A stretch of DNA of 64,000 nt from Syngnathus acus (lineage: Eukaryota > Chordata > Actinopteri > Syngnathiformes > Syngnathidae), in contig NC_051092.1 of NCBI RefSeq assembly GCF_901709675.1, positions 17,041,628 to 17,105,627 on the forward strand, given 5' to 3'. Every line of letters begins with the position of its first letter. Within the stretch, counting starts at the first letter, position 1. The translations under genes and the position numbers were made by a program. This document shows positions 45,393 to 56,748 of this stretch, piece by piece. The notes under the pieces are model-generated. The model was not told the origin of the DNA. It saw only the letters and a program-made list of their open reading frames with translations, and searched no databases.

Positions 45393-45889
45393 CCCAAGAA
45401 ATCTGCTCGCTAATTCGAGTGGTGTTGAAGACGCCGAAATCTGTGCATGGCTGGAAAAAAGCCCTGGGGAGCGACCTTCATCCACCAGGCCGGCGAAGTC
45501 CAGTTCAGCTCCTCTCGGCGGCGACGATTGACGGGAATCTTCGGAGAAGTCTTTCGCAGACCCGGTAAGTCTCTTCATTGGCGACGTGTTGGGGTTTTTA
45601 GTCCACGGAAAAGAGGGTCCCTGGTAAGGACGGCAGAGTCCTTGGTAATGAATTCCGAGGTACTGGAATTCGGTCTACAGATGTAACTTGTAGACGTAAA
45701 AACACCTCGTTGTGTTGAAAAACTCCGCGGGAAACACGTGTGAATGTGTGTGGATGGTAACACATCACTTGATATTGTGTTGCATGTAACATAGTGGGAA
45801 GAAATAATGAATTTCTGTGGAAGCACAGGCCAGAATTCCTCACCAGGAAACTGGTCGAAAAAGGAATTACCACAGGAAGTCATTATCCA
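45393..45889 (+). other. Retroviral leader with splice donor
   Basis: CCCG|GTAAGT at 45561-45570 is a near-consensus splice donor at the place expected for a retroviral leader. No gag start or Gag-like frame follows before the Rex3-like insertion at 45890. Confidence 0.55.
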
Positions 45890-46145
45890 TCCATCCATCC
45901 ATCCATCTTCTTCCGCTTATCCAGGGTCGGGTCGCGGGGGCAGCAGCACCCCTGAATAGACCTTACCAGGGAGGCTGAGGAGTGTGATTCCCCTGTAATT
46001 TGAACACACCCTCCGGCCACCCTTCTTAAAGAGGGGAACCACCACCCCAGTCTGCCAATCCAGAGGCACCGTCCCCAATGCCCACGCAATGCTCTAGAGG
46101 CGTGTCAGCCATGACAGCCCCACAACATCCAGGGCCTTTAAAAAC
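45890..46145 (-). mobile_element. Rex3-like LINE fragment, antisense, internally deleted
   Basis: CCATCCATCC then TTCTTCCGCTTATCCAGGG is the 3' tail in antisense, as at 3982. It is fused directly to the RT segment encoding LFKKGGRRVCSNYRGITLL, so most of ORF2 is missing. Confidence 0.8.
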
Positions 46146-46157
46146 TCTTCCGGTTTG

Positions 46158-46229
46158 CCACGTAGAGCGTCTCGTAGAGTGTCACGTAGAGCGTCACGTA
46201 GAGCGTCACGTAGAGCGTCACGTAGAGCG
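46158..46229. repeat. 12-bp minisatellite GTCACGTAGAGC, about six copies
   Basis: GTCACGTAGAGC is repeated in tandem with small variations (GTCTCGTAGAGT). It lies between the LINE fragment and the L2 5' region. Confidence 0.95.
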
Positions 46230-46605
46230 CCGCGGCGTCACTAGATAGACGATCTGCATTCCTACATTTGTATATTCTTTTCTAGTTTTTCCTAGCTTTT
46301 TAAATTTTTTACTCCACTCGGATTCGCTCACTCGTCGCCTCATGAAACCACGTGTCGGGTCAGAAAACTCGGGGTTATGGTTGAGATGCAGTCACATTTC
46401 CCATTACCTATCTGTGGTCTAATCTGGTGACGGGGTTTGAGTTTTTCCTTGCTTTTTCTTTTTTACTCCACTTTTGAGAGTTTGCTTTTGTTGAAAGTCG
46501 CGGCTCGTCAATCCCTGCCATTTCGACCACGTCACTGTTCGGCTCTCGACGGAGGCTTCATGGCTGTTTGTCTACTGTCTACCGTCGATCATTGGACACA
46601 TAAGT

Positions 46606-46985
46606 ATGGCGGCGGATCAAGAGGTTTGTACGGCTTCGTGCACCAACTGCACCCTTCTCTTAGAGAGGTTGTCCCTGCTAGAGGGACACGGATGAGAAAG
46701 AAAAACATAGCGATGACTTGTGATTTCACCAGAAAGTTGAGTCGGCATCGAGTATTTGTCTCTGGCCCCCTGCCTGCGAGAGGCACTGATGAGAGGTTTA
46801 GTAGATTAGTCTCCCTTAATCGATGGATGGCTGGTTTCTGTAAGAAGCAGGGACTGTATTTTATAGATAACTGGTCCTCCTTCTGGGGCTGCCCCGACCT
46901 GCTGAGGAAGGACGGCCTTCATCCTAACCGTGAAGGTGCCTTCACTCTTTCAAGGAATATAGATTTCTGTTTGAGCCATTCATGA
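46606..46985 (+). pseudogene. L2 ORF1 remnant with esterase-like domain
   Basis: An ATG at 46606 starts a frame reading MAADQEVCTASCTNC then a leucine-rich stretch, and stops after 26 codons. The overlapping frame (ending at 46985) carries VFVSGPLPARGTDERFSRL, then FIDNWSSFWG and DGLHPNREG, the C-terminal motifs (including the DxxH-like DGLHPN) of the SGNH-type esterase domain known in ORF1 of CR1/L2 LINEs. The N-terminal motifs of the esterase are missing, so a deletion joins the two frames. Confidence 0.75.
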
Positions 46986-47387
46986 CAGGTCACTTTAGAG
47001 CAGGCCGGGTCACAGGTGACTAGGCCACCTGTTAGGATGGGTTTGGAGTCAGTTAAGTTAAAGTTAACTAGCGCTAGGCTAGATTCCCAGCATACACATA
47101 GTCCCTTGTGTAGACTAGAGCGTCACAATTTGAATAGTGCTACAGTATACATTGAAACACTTTCTACTGAGGTAGTAGACAAATCCAATCACTCAACCCT
47201 GACCGGTCTCGTTGATGGAACGGCGCCTATTCCAGATAATATTACATGTTTGCCGAATATTAACTATCAAATTTCTATGGTCGTATGTACCCGCCGCGCT
47301 AATAAACATTTTAGAGGTAATGTTGGGCCTAGAGAACACAATCGTATTCGTATTCCGTTTAAAAATCCTCCGATCGATACAAACCCT

Positions 47388-48356
47388 GATCTACCGATTA
47401 GACTCAAACTCGGTTTTATGAATATTAGATCACTTCATTCGAAACCAGTACTCGTTAATGACCTCATCACAGAACATAATCTAAACATTTTTGGTCTTTG
47501 CGAGAACTGATTAAAACCTAATGAACTGCTGCCGCCTAATGAGGCCTCGCCTCCAAATTTTGTGAGCTCACATGTGGCGTGTCCTCAAAAAAAGGGTGGG
47601 GGTGTCGCCCTCATCTCTAATTCCGATCTTAGATTTAGGCGTCGTTCGATTAACGTATTTAAAACATTTGAAGTTCTCACTGTCCGATACACCGCTATAC
47701 CGTCATTTTATCTTGCTGTTATTTACCATCCACCCAGGGCTTACTCTGGCTTCCTGGATGAATTTTCAGAATTCGTGGCTGATCCAGTGACAAATGCGGA
47801 TAATATAATAATTATGGGCGATTTCAATATCCACATGAATTTACCGTCAGAGCCACTTACTTCGACATTTCAGACTTTAACTGATACGTTTGGTTTTACG
47901 CAAGCCGTACAGGCAGCAACGCATAAGAATGTAAATACCTTAGATCTGGTATTATCCCGAGGACTGGCAACCTCAACTATAATAGTACTGCCATACACTA
48001 CTGTTAAGTCTGATCATTACTTAATAAAATTTGAAATTTTAGTTCTTTGTCAAAGACAAGAGTGCAATCAGAATTACAGCAGCCGTAATATTAACTCCGT
48101 AACTGCGACTGCGTTATCTGAGAGACTGTCGCCGGCAACTGCCATATTTCCCGCATATATCGGCTCTATTGATAATCATACAAATGAATTCAATGCGACA
48201 TTGTTAAATGCCATCGACTCTGTAGCGCCGCTACGTCTGAAAACTCGCCGTAGAATGCCTACTCCGTGGTTCACAGATGAAACACTTAAGCAATTATGTA
48301 GAAAGCATGAGTGCAAATGGCGTTTAACCAAACTTGAGGTTTTCCATCAGGCATGA
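47388..48356 (+). pseudogene. L2 ORF2 endonuclease domain
   Basis: The frame 47016-47510 ends with LGFMNIRSLHSKPVLVNDL and a TGA after CEN in place of a Trp codon (the CENW-type position). The next frame, 47562-48356, has HVACPQKKGGGVALI, YLAVIYHPPRAY, IIIMGDFNIHMN and KSDHYLIKFEI. The catalytic Asp/Asn of GDFN and the SDH are intact. A stop after VFHQA at 48356 interrupts the linker to RT. Confidence 0.85.
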
Positions 48357-48464
48357 CGTGACAGCCTCCTGAAATATAAAGATGCGCATATCTTAGCAAA
48401 AACTAATTATTTCTCGCAAGTTATTAATCTCAATAAAATCAATCCTAAATACTTATTTGATACA

Positions 48465-49006
48465 GTGGCAAAGCCAACACTACGCCAGCCGACCTCCGAT
48501 AACTCCTTCCACTCAGCTGACGAATTTTTCGCTCGAAAGATTGAATCCATTAGGGATGAGATCAAGATGACCATTCAAATCGCTCAGTCGAGACCGCCGA
48601 TTACCGGCGCTGACGATCATGCAATAACCCTCTCAAATTTTAAAAGCGTGTCCCTTGAAAGGCTTACACAATTGGTTAGTGCGGCTAAACAAACAACTTC
48701 CAGACAAACGTTTTGAAGAAATTTTTCAAATTTTGGGACCGTCCATCTTAAATATAATTAATCTGTCTGTCTCCTCTGGGATAGTGCCAACAGCCTTTAA
48801 AACCGCTGTCATTAAACCGCTACTTAAGCGACCAAATCTTGACCCGGACTGTCTCAGTAATTATAGGTCAGTTTCAAATCTCCCATTCATAGCAAAACTT
48901 CTTGGAAAAAGTAGTAGCGCAGCAGCTTATTGATTACATGGTCGCCAATAATCGATATGAATCTTTTCAGTCTGGCTTTAGAGCTAATCATTCCACCGAG
49001 ACAGCA
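48465..49006 (+). pseudogene. L2 ORF2 early RT blocks
   Basis: The sequence is AKPTLRQPTSDNSFHSADEF, SLERLTQLVSAAKQT (a deletion follows), then FKTAVIKPLLKRPNLDPDC, NYRSVSNLPFIAKLL, a one-base shift near 48905, and FQSGFRANHSTETA. It parallels the antisense copy at 444-1205. Confidence 0.85.
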
Positions 49007-49574
49007 CCGGACCACGGCACATGCCAAGATGGCGGCGCACGCAGTTGCAGTGGCTCAGTGCTCTCCCGATCTACGCATTGTTTGTTTTTGTTAGTGTTTG
49101 TACCCACTGTATGTCGATCATACACCACCTACAACCAGCAGGAGCTCCTCAGGATAGGAGTTTGCTGCGAGTTGAGTGTCACAGCGGAGTTTCACCGCTC
49201 GCAAAACACACCGGAGGATATCATCAGGCGCCCCGGCTCCCCTTGGATCACCATCCCCGCTGGGAGGAAGCAAAGGCAGCGCAGGGAGAGGAGGCAAAAA
49301 CAAGGCTGCAGGGCCGGCGCGCTAACCAGGCTACGGAAGCGGCCGTTCAAACCACCGCTCCCTAGCCTGTTTCTCACCAACGCCATGTCTCTCGCTAACA
49401 AGATGGATGAACTAAGGCTACAGATGTCTGCGAACCGGACCGCGAAGGACTGCTGCATGGTGCTGATCACGGAAACCTGGCTTCATCCACTCATACCGTG
49501 GTGTAGCCTGCTATCGAGCTAGCAGGCTACACCACACAGCGTCATGACAGGACTGAGAACTCCGGCAAGAGCAA

Positions 49575-49593
49575 GGGGGGGGGGGGGGGGGGC
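49575..49593. repeat. G homopolymer in the LINE frame
   Basis: A run of about 18 G stands where related copies have codons for GGG only. It shifts the frame and is a likely sequencing trouble spot. Confidence 0.9.
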
Positions 49594-49643
49594 TCTGTAT
49601 GTACGTCAATAACAACTGGTGTACTAATATGGTGACCGTAGAC

Positions 49644-50522
49644 CAGGGGTGTCCAAACTACGGCCCGCGGGCCAACTGCGGCCCGCGGTCCAGTTTTTAT
49701 TGGCCCGCAGCAAAGAAGAAGTACTGGGCAGTACGAGTTAGCGGAAATATGCTAATTCGCGATCGTGCTAACACGCGCAAACGGACCTCTAAAGGAAATT
49801 AAACGAACATTTGGAGCAATACTACATTGTCCTAAAGGTTAGTTTGTAAAGAGACGGTTGCCTTGCTTAAGGATTTCAACTTAAAGAGACACTATCAGAC
49901 TAAACATGCGAACACAAACGACCAGCTAACAGGGAGTGACCGCGCTGATAAAGTGAAGCAGCTCCAAGCTGAACTGGCATCACAACAGCGGTTCTTCACA
50001 CGGGACTGTGAGTCAAAAATAAATATTACTAAAGCAAGCTACGAAGTGGCCATGTTAAGACTGTTGATGTTATGGACCTGTAAACCTGACACAAACTATT
50101 ATTTTCTGAAAGATAATGTAAATGACAAGAGCAAAATTCACTAGTTTTAAGTTTTAATAATAACAGACAACATTGCATTACTTATAACTCCCGTTTAAAA
50201 TGTTCATGAGGCAAAAGTAATTTTAAACTCATGTAAATTTAAGGTATTTCATACAGTTTGTTCAATGTAATCTGACTCTTCAGATATGAATGAAAGGCAG
50301 AATTTGTGTTTTTAGAGTTGTTCACATCTGCCTGAGTGACTCATATTTGGTTATTTTGTCATTTGAAAAATAAAGACAATTGTGACAATGAAATTTGTTT
50401 TATAACAGTGTGTATTTGCATGACATTTTTGTGGTTAAAAAATGTCCGAAAAAACTATTGGCCCCCGGGCCCCTTCACTTGATCAAATCTGGCCCTCCTT
50501 GCAAAAGGTTTGGACACCCCTG
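49644..50522 (+). mobile_element. hAT element, non-autonomous
   Basis: The ends CAGGGGTGTCCAAACTACGG and GGTTTGGACACCCCTG are inverted. The 8-bp flanks CCGTAGAC (49636-49643) and CTGTAGAC (50523-50530) differ at one base. Removing it rejoins the LINE frame (VTVD to SHCCPDLEY). A frame at 49863-50144 keeps FNLKRHYQTKHAN, a zinc-finger scrap of hAT transposase. Confidence 0.85.
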
Positions 50523-53005
50523 CTGTAGACAGTCACTGCTGCCCGGACCTGGAGTATGTGACTATTAAATGCAGGCCCTTCCCTCGTGAATTTACCGTAG
50601 TCGTGACGACTGTTGTCTACATACCTCCGGAGGCTAATGCTAAGCTGGCTATTGGACTACTACATGGCAGTATTAGCAGCCAGCTGAGCAGATATCCTGA
50701 CGCAGTCCACATTATAGCAGGGGACTTTAATCATGCAGACTTAAAAGCAGCACTCCCTAGATTCCACCAGCATGTTAAATGTGCCACTAGAGGAGTTAAC
50801 ATTCTCGACAAGGTCTACTCCAACATCAAGCTAGGCTACAGGGCAAAACAGCTACCTCACCTGGGCCAGTCTGACCACATGTCACTGCTATTAATCCCTG
50901 CATATACCACCATCAGGAAATCAGCTCCTGGCATCACTAAAACTGTTAAAACCTGGCCTGATGACGCCTCTCAGCAGTTGCAGGACTGCTTCGACAGGAC
51001 TAACTGGGACATTTTTGAACACCGGGACCTGAACGTGTTCACAGACAGTGTTCTGTGTTATATCAACAGACACTGTCACAGTGGACAAACCCATACGGAT
51101 ATACCCCAACCAGAAGCCCTGGATGACCCGGGAGGTCCTTCGGCTGCTGGAGGAGAGGGACACCGCCCTGTCCCTCAGGTCTGAGGACGGGGCTCTCTAC
51201 AGCACAGCCAGAGCCAACCTGAGGAGAGGCATCAGAGAGGCCCAGCTTGACTATAAGAGGAGGATTGAGGATCACCTGGACAGCAACAACAGCTAGCAGG
51301 TGTGGCAGGGAGTCCAGCATCTCACCAACTACAGAACCACCATCGGAGCTGCTGAAGGGGACGCCTCACTGGCAGAGGACATTAACACCTTCTTTGCCCG
51401 GTTCGAGTCCGAGCCACCTGAAGCGGCCACAGCACATCCCACAGTCCTCAGCAGCTTCACCCTCACAGTGAAGGAGCACGAGGTGAGGCGTACGCTGCGG
51501 ACCATCAACCCGAGGAAGGCTGCGGGTCCTGACGGCGTCACTGGGCGTGTCCTAAAGGACTGCGCAGATCAGCTGGCTGGAGTCTTCACAAAGATCTTCA
51601 ACCAGTCCCTTCCCGAGTCCACCGTCCCATCCTGTTTAAAATCCTCCACTATAGTCCCCCTGCCCAAGAAACGCCACATCACCAGCCTTAATGACTACCG
51701 GCCAGTCGCACTCACCCCGGAGGTGATGAAGTGCTTTGAAAAGCTGGTACGGGTCACATCACATCACTCCTGCTCAGAGGGTTTGACCCCCACCAATTTG
51801 CCTACAGGGCAAAAAGATCCACAGAGGACGCAGTAGCTACAGCCCTCCATGCTGCACTGTCCGACCTGGAGCAGCCGGGAAGCTATGTGCGGATGCTCTT
51901 CGTGGACTTTAGCTCTGCTTTTAACACCATCCTCCCCCACAGACTGGTGGACATACTGGGGGGCCTGGGACTTCCACACAATACCTGCATGTGGATTAAG
52001 AGCTTCTTGACGGGTCGCAGCCAGAGGGTGAGAGTGGGCCGTCATACATCCACACCTCTCAGTCTATGTACGCCGGGACCACAGGGCTGCGTACTGAGCC
52101 CACTGCTTTACACGCTCTACACACATACATGCACCCCCGCCCACCGCAGCAACACCATTGTGAAGTTTGCGGATGACACCACCGTGGTGGGGCTCATCTC
52201 AAAGGGGGATGAGTCTGCCTACAGGGACGAAGTGGTGCAGCTATCGGAGTGGTGCGGAGAGAACAATCTGCTCCTAAACACGGCTAAAACCCAAGAACTG
52301 GTCATTGATTTTAGGAGGAAAAATAAAACGGACATTCCACCAGTTATCATCAACGGGGTCTGTGTGGAGAGTGTGTCCTCCTTCCGCTACCTGGGAGTCC
52401 ACATCGAGGAGGACTTAACCTGGAGCGTGAACACCTCTGAGCTGCTAAAAAAGGCCCAGCAGAGACTCTACTTCCTAAGGGTGCTCAGGAGGTACAGCAT
52501 TACACAAAGACTGCTGGTGTCCTTCTATTGCTGCTCCATAGAAAGCACTCTAACATACTGTATGTGTGTTTGGTACACCAGCTGCACTGCAGCTCAGAGG
52601 AAAGAGCTCCAAGGGGTCATCAACACAGCACAGAAGATCGTTGGCTGCCCTTTCCCCACACTGGGAGACCTACACAGAACCCGCTGTCTCAAAAAAACAC
52701 AACATTCTGAAGGACACTTCCCACCCTGGCCACTCCCTTTTCGAACTGTTGCCATCAGGCAGACGCTACAGATCAATTAGATCAAGGACTAGCAGATTCG
52801 CCAACAGTTTTTACCCTACAGCGGTAGTCACATTAAATGCCGCTAAAAAAAAAAGATTATGTTTGTTCTTCTGTGTGGTTTTTAGCTTGTATTTTTTATC
52901 TTTTTATTCTATTTATTTTATTTTTTATTTTTTCGCACTGATCGGTTGGCACTTTTTAAATTTCGTTGTACATGTGTGACAATGACAATAAAGATCTATT
53001 CTATT

Positions 53006-53206
53006 CTTGCTAAAGTGACTAATGATCTCCTCATAGCTATGGATTCAAACACTTCATCGGTATTGTTATTACTAGATCTTAGTGCTGCCTTCGACACTGT
53101 AGACTTCGATATTTTATTAGAGCGTCTTAAATGCTGTGTTGGTATTTCAGGGTCAGCACTCGGCTGGTTCTTTTCTATCTATCAGACAGGACGTACCGAG
53201 TGGTCC
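53006..53206 (+). mobile_element. L2 LINE ORF2, RT motif A segment
   Basis: KVTNDLLIAMDSNTSSVLLL then DLSAAFDTVDFDILLERL is RT motif A with its catalytic Asp. It ends at GRTEWS, where the LTR element is inserted. Confidence 0.85.
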
Positions 53207-53330
53207 TGTCACGAACAGAGTGGAAATGGAGCAGGTCGACCAAATGCAGCTTGGACCAGGGTTTATTGGAGGAACTCAAAATACATACTCTGCAAACTGA
53301 CATAACTCTCTAACCAAAACCAACCACAGG

Positions 53331-53713
53331 TGTTAGGGTAGTGCTCACTCTAACTTATTTTGCAAGAACCACACTGGAGACAAGTTAGTCGTTTCAGACA
53401 CCTGCAGGCGGAGAGTTCACTCGTCGCTGTGCTTACAGCGATGGTCGAATGAAGTCTGAAGTCAGGCCTCATCAGGTGCATATTTATTGAGAAGAAACAC
53501 AGTGGGGTTGAAAGTGGGGGTGTTGGAACACAGGATGGGGTGAAGCCGGTCCCCTGCTGATCAAAGCATAGCAGGGGGCCTTTTACGACTTTGTGGAAAC
53601 AAAGCAACTTTGATTGCTTCCTCTGCAGCTAGTCAATCAGGTGAAATAGGTAAATTATTACAGGTTACATTCCAACATAATCATACGATGAAGATATTCT
53701 GCAAACCCTAACA
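53331..53713 (-). mobile_element. Solo LTR of the tRNA-Phe ERV family
   Basis: It starts TGTTAGGGTAGTGCTCAC, ends CAAACCCTAACA, and is flanked by ACAGG at 53326-53330 and 53714-53718. The sister LTR at about 55145-55155 shows the empty site (AACCAAAGGACTGACC). It matches the LTR at 57804-58231 apart from a deletion of about 45 bp. Confidence 0.9.
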
Positions 53714-53979
53714 ACAGGACTGACCAAAAAAGACGTGGAACAAAGAGACAGGGTGACATTACCAAAGACAGGAACCAAAATAACCTCATGACAGTAACAA
53801 ACAATGCTCCGACAGGGAATGATACACAGACAGGACGTGACCGGGGACGAGTCGTGACAGAACCCCCCCCACAAGGGACGGCTCCCGACGTCCCAAAAAC
53901 CCAACCCCCCACGGCGGCACGCGGGGGCGGGGGGGAAGCGCACCAGTCCAGACGACCCTACTGGTTTTAGAAACAGCCT

Positions 53980-54475
53980 GAACCGCGTTCAGCGGCGACT
54001 GGGGAAACAACCGCACTCGGCGGCGACTCAGCGGTGTTCAGGGGCCCAGGGCCACACTCGCGGCACACACTGGGGACCTGAACCGCAATCGGCAGCAACT
54101 TGGGGGACAGAACTGCACTCTGCGGCGTTCAGGGGCCCAGGGCCACAATCGCGGCACACACTGGGGACCTGAACCACAATCAGCAGCACTTGGGGGGACA
54201 GAACTGCACTCGGCGGCGTTCAGGGGCCCAGGGCCACAATCGTGGCACACACTGGGACCTGAACCGCACTCGGCAGCAACTTGGGGCACAGAACCGCACT
54301 CGGGCGGCAACTTGGGGCACAGAACCGCACTCGGGCGGCAACCTGGGGCACAGAACCGCACTCGGGCGGCAACTTGGGGCACAGAACCGCACTCGGGCGG
54401 CAACTTGGGGAACCGAACCGCACTCGGGCGGCAACTTGGGGAACCGAACCGCACTCGGGCGGCCACTAAAAGTCA
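53980..54475. repeat. 31-bp and about 92-bp minisatellites inside LTR element E
   Basis: AACCGCACTCGGGCGGCAAC then TTGGGGCACAG repeats every 31 bp from about 54258 to 54463. Before it, a larger unit with GCGGCGTTCAGGGGCCCAGG repeats about every 92 bp. The frames on both strands are by-products of the repeats. Confidence 0.85.
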
Positions 54476-54589
54476 TCGCCGCAATCAGCGGCATTCGAAA
54501 GTCAGAGCTGCACGCAGCAGCAGGAGTCAGTGTTTCAGCAGTGGGAGCAGGGTCTGTGACGATCGCGGGTCCGGCATTGTTGGCACGAG

Positions 54590-54935
54590 GCCCAGCAATG
54601 CCGCGGGTCCGGTGACGCTGGGGTGGAGCCCGTTGGCGGCTGCGAGTCTGATGGCGCCGGGAGGCACTCCGATGGCGGCCGCGGGTCCGGCGTCGCGGCA
54701 GCGAAGTCCGATGACTGTCGCGGAGCCGATGGCGCCGGGACGCACTCCGATGGCGGCCGCGGGTCCCGCATCGCGGCAGCGAAGTCCGATGACTGTCGCG
54801 GAGCCGATGGCGCCGGGAGAAACTCCGATGGCCACCGCGAGTCCGGCGTCGCTGGAGCAAAGTCCCGATGGCGGCCGTGGAGCCGGTGTCGCTGGAGCGA
54901 AGTCCGATGGCGACAGCGGAGCCGATCGCGCTGGA
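54590..54935. repeat. GC-rich compound minisatellite inside LTR element E
   Basis: Units with GATGGCGCCGGGA, ACTCCGATGGC and GCAGCGAAGTCCGATGACTG recur. The segment at about 54696-54760 is repeated almost exactly at about 54763-54830. It is open in several frames, without known domains. Confidence 0.8.
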
Positions 54936-55416
54936 ACATGCTCGGACGACGAACGTGGCTCGGGCGTCGCAGACGGGAGCTGGTGGTGGAGGAAGGTCCA
55001 AGCGCTGGTCGCTGTAGTGGTCGGAGCATTCTGTCACGAACAGAGTGGAAATGGAGCAGGGCGACCAAATGCAGCTTGGACCAGGGTTTATTGGAGGAAC
55101 TCAAAATACATACTCGGCAAACTGACATAACTCTCTAACCAAAACCAACCAAAGGACTGACCAAAAAAGACGTGGAACAAAGAGACAGGGTGACATTACC
55201 AAAGACAGGAACCAAAATAACCTCATGACAGTAACAAACAATGCTCCGACAGGGAATGATACACAGACAGGACTTAATATACAAGACAGGTAACAAGAGG
55301 CAGGTGAGAATGATCGCACTGATCATGGGCACACAGGAAGGGACGGGCGAGCACACAGACACACGGACAAAACTATGACAACATGGACATGACCGGGGAC
55401 GAGTCGTGACAGGTCC

Positions 55417-56242
55417 ATGGCCATGCGACGTCTGAGCTCTATAATGTTACATGTGGTGGCCCACAGGGATCGGTACTCGGACCAATTCTATTTAATATTT
55501 ATATGATTCCGCTTCGGGACATAGTACGTAAATATATTAGTTTTCAATGTTACGCGGATGACACGCAATTAGTATATATGCCGTCATCGATGACAGGTCC
55601 GCGGGACTATTGTAATCTTGAGGCGTGCCTTGGGGAGATCAAGCAATGGATGTCTCTCAATTTCCTTCGTCTTAACCCAGATAAAACTGAGATGTTGATA
55701 ATTGGTCCAGCACGTTATCACCACTTATTTAAGGAAACCACTATAACTATTGATAACCGTACCATCACTCAGAGCGATCCTGTAACTAATCTCGGGGTAA
55801 TATTTGACCAAACGCTCTCCTTTCAAAAGGACATTAAGAACATAACTAGAATTGCGTTTTTTCATCTTCGTAATATTGCTAAGTTTCGTCCGATCCTCTC
55901 GACCAGTGATGCGGAAACGATTATACATGCGTTTATTACATAGCGCCTGGACTACTGTAACGCATTATTCTGTGGTCTTCCTAAGTCCAGGATCAAAAGT
56001 CTACAGTTAGTACAAAATGCTGCTGCAAGGCTGCTCTCACGGACAAGAAAATTTGATCACATTACCCCAATATTAGCCAACTTACATTGGCTCCCGGTCC
56101 ATTTGAGATGTGACTTCAAGGTTCTTCCATTAACCTATAAATCATTGCATGGCTTAGCGCCTTCATATCTCGTCGACCTAGTTGTTCCTTACGTTCCGTC
56201 TCGTAACCTCCGCTAGCAAAACACTAGTCTCTTAGTGACCCC
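55417..56242 (+). pseudogene. L2 LINE ORF2, RT motifs B and C to near the C-terminus
   Basis: The sequence is GGPQGSVLGPILFNIYM (motif B), FQCYADDTQLVYMP (motif C, YADD intact), MSLNFLRLNPDKTEMLIIG, VTNLGVIFDQTLSF, then a stop at 55941 and [45 protein letters not shown] second stop follows NLR. LTR-Z copy 5 cuts it at 56243. Confidence 0.9.
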
Positions 56243-56748
56243 TGTCAATCGTGCACTTAACTGATGTAAGTGACCGGCTCTCCGTTTAAAGAGTAAAATT
56301 CTGTACTTTAGCCCCTCTGCAGTAACGCAGTATGTAGGGGAGACAAGAATTGATTTAAGCCGGTACGGAAAGAAGATTCGTTCCGAGTCTATTGTTAGAA
56401 TAATTCCGTCATTTCCGGACGCCAGTCCCTTTTTAAAGCAACAGGATCCCGGTGTTGAGTAATTCCTTTTCAAGACCTGGGATCAAATTGATTCTTTCCA
56501 ATAATGATTGGGGCTTTTGTTAACCACTCGGAATAGATGTAGCTGTCTTTGTTAAGACCGCAGAAACTCGTTCATTACACTAGCGTGCACCCACACTAGC
56601 TGAGCTCAAGTTAACGGTTTCGAACCAGATTCTGACACTCCCTGATGTCAAGGATTAAAGCTGTCTTCATTTAAAAAAGAACTGAACGGTTTACAGAATG
56701 ACTATGATCAAGAAACAAAGGAGATTTAAAGCATAAAAGATCAAAATA

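Larger units (their letters stand above)
46240..49006 (+). mobile_element. L2 LINE, 5' region to early RT domain
   Basis: Contents in order: a 5' UTR; an ORF1 remnant; the endonuclease; and the first RT blocks, ending at HSTETA where a Rex1-like LINE is inserted. It resumes at 53006-53206 and 55417-56242. The element is the host of the deepest nest in the window. Confidence 0.85.
49070..52780 (+). pseudogene. Rex1-like LINE ORF2 (endonuclease and RT), broken
   Basis: N-terminal part: QRRERRQKQGCRAG, LFLTNAMSLANKMDELRL, MVLITETWLHP. After a G-run and the hAT insertion: VVYIPPEANAKLA, HIIAGDFNHADLK, LGQSDHMSLLLIPAY. Then KPIRIYPNQKPWMTREVL, a stop at 51294-51296, and RT blocks PRKAAGPDGVTGRVL, PLPKKRHITSLNDYRPVAL. 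After another shift come motif A (MLFVDFSSAFNTILP), motif B (GPQGCVLSPLLYTLYT) and motif C (VKFADDTTVVGLIS), then FRYLGVHIEEDLTW. The catalytic residues of both enzymes are intact, but about five frame breaks make it inactive. Confidence 0.9.
49007..53005 (+). mobile_element. Rex1-like LINE, nearly full length, inserted in L2
   Basis: It starts in a 5' UTR with ACATGCCAAGATGGCGGCGC, contains ORF2 in several frames, and ends with GTGACAATGACAATAAAG then ATCTATTCTATTCTT. L2 resumes with AAAGTGACTAATGATC. There is no clear target duplication. A hAT element splits it at 49644-50522. Confidence 0.85.
53207..55411 (-). mobile_element. Non-autonomous LTR retrotransposon (family E) in L2
   Basis: The left LTR 53207-53859 and right LTR 55032-55411 both begin TGTCACGAACAGAG and end GACGAGTCGTGACA. 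GGTCC flanks at 53202-53206 and 55412-55416. A purine run on the minus strand (complement of GAACCCCCCCCACAAGG) next to the left LTR looks like the polypurine tract, so the element is minus-oriented. The 1.17-kb interior holds two minisatellites and no gag or pol. The left LTR lacks about 115 bp and carries a solo ERV LTR. Confidence 0.8.

Noticed and set aside
46158-46229. Possible regulatory array (GTCACGTAGAGC)
   Set aside because: Tandem 12-bp repeat between two retroelements with no promoter context, so treated as a minisatellite.
54180-55037. 285-codon minus-strand frame and 272-codon plus-strand frame
   Set aside because: Both come from GC-rich minisatellites in an LTR element and overlap on opposite strands. 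No domain.
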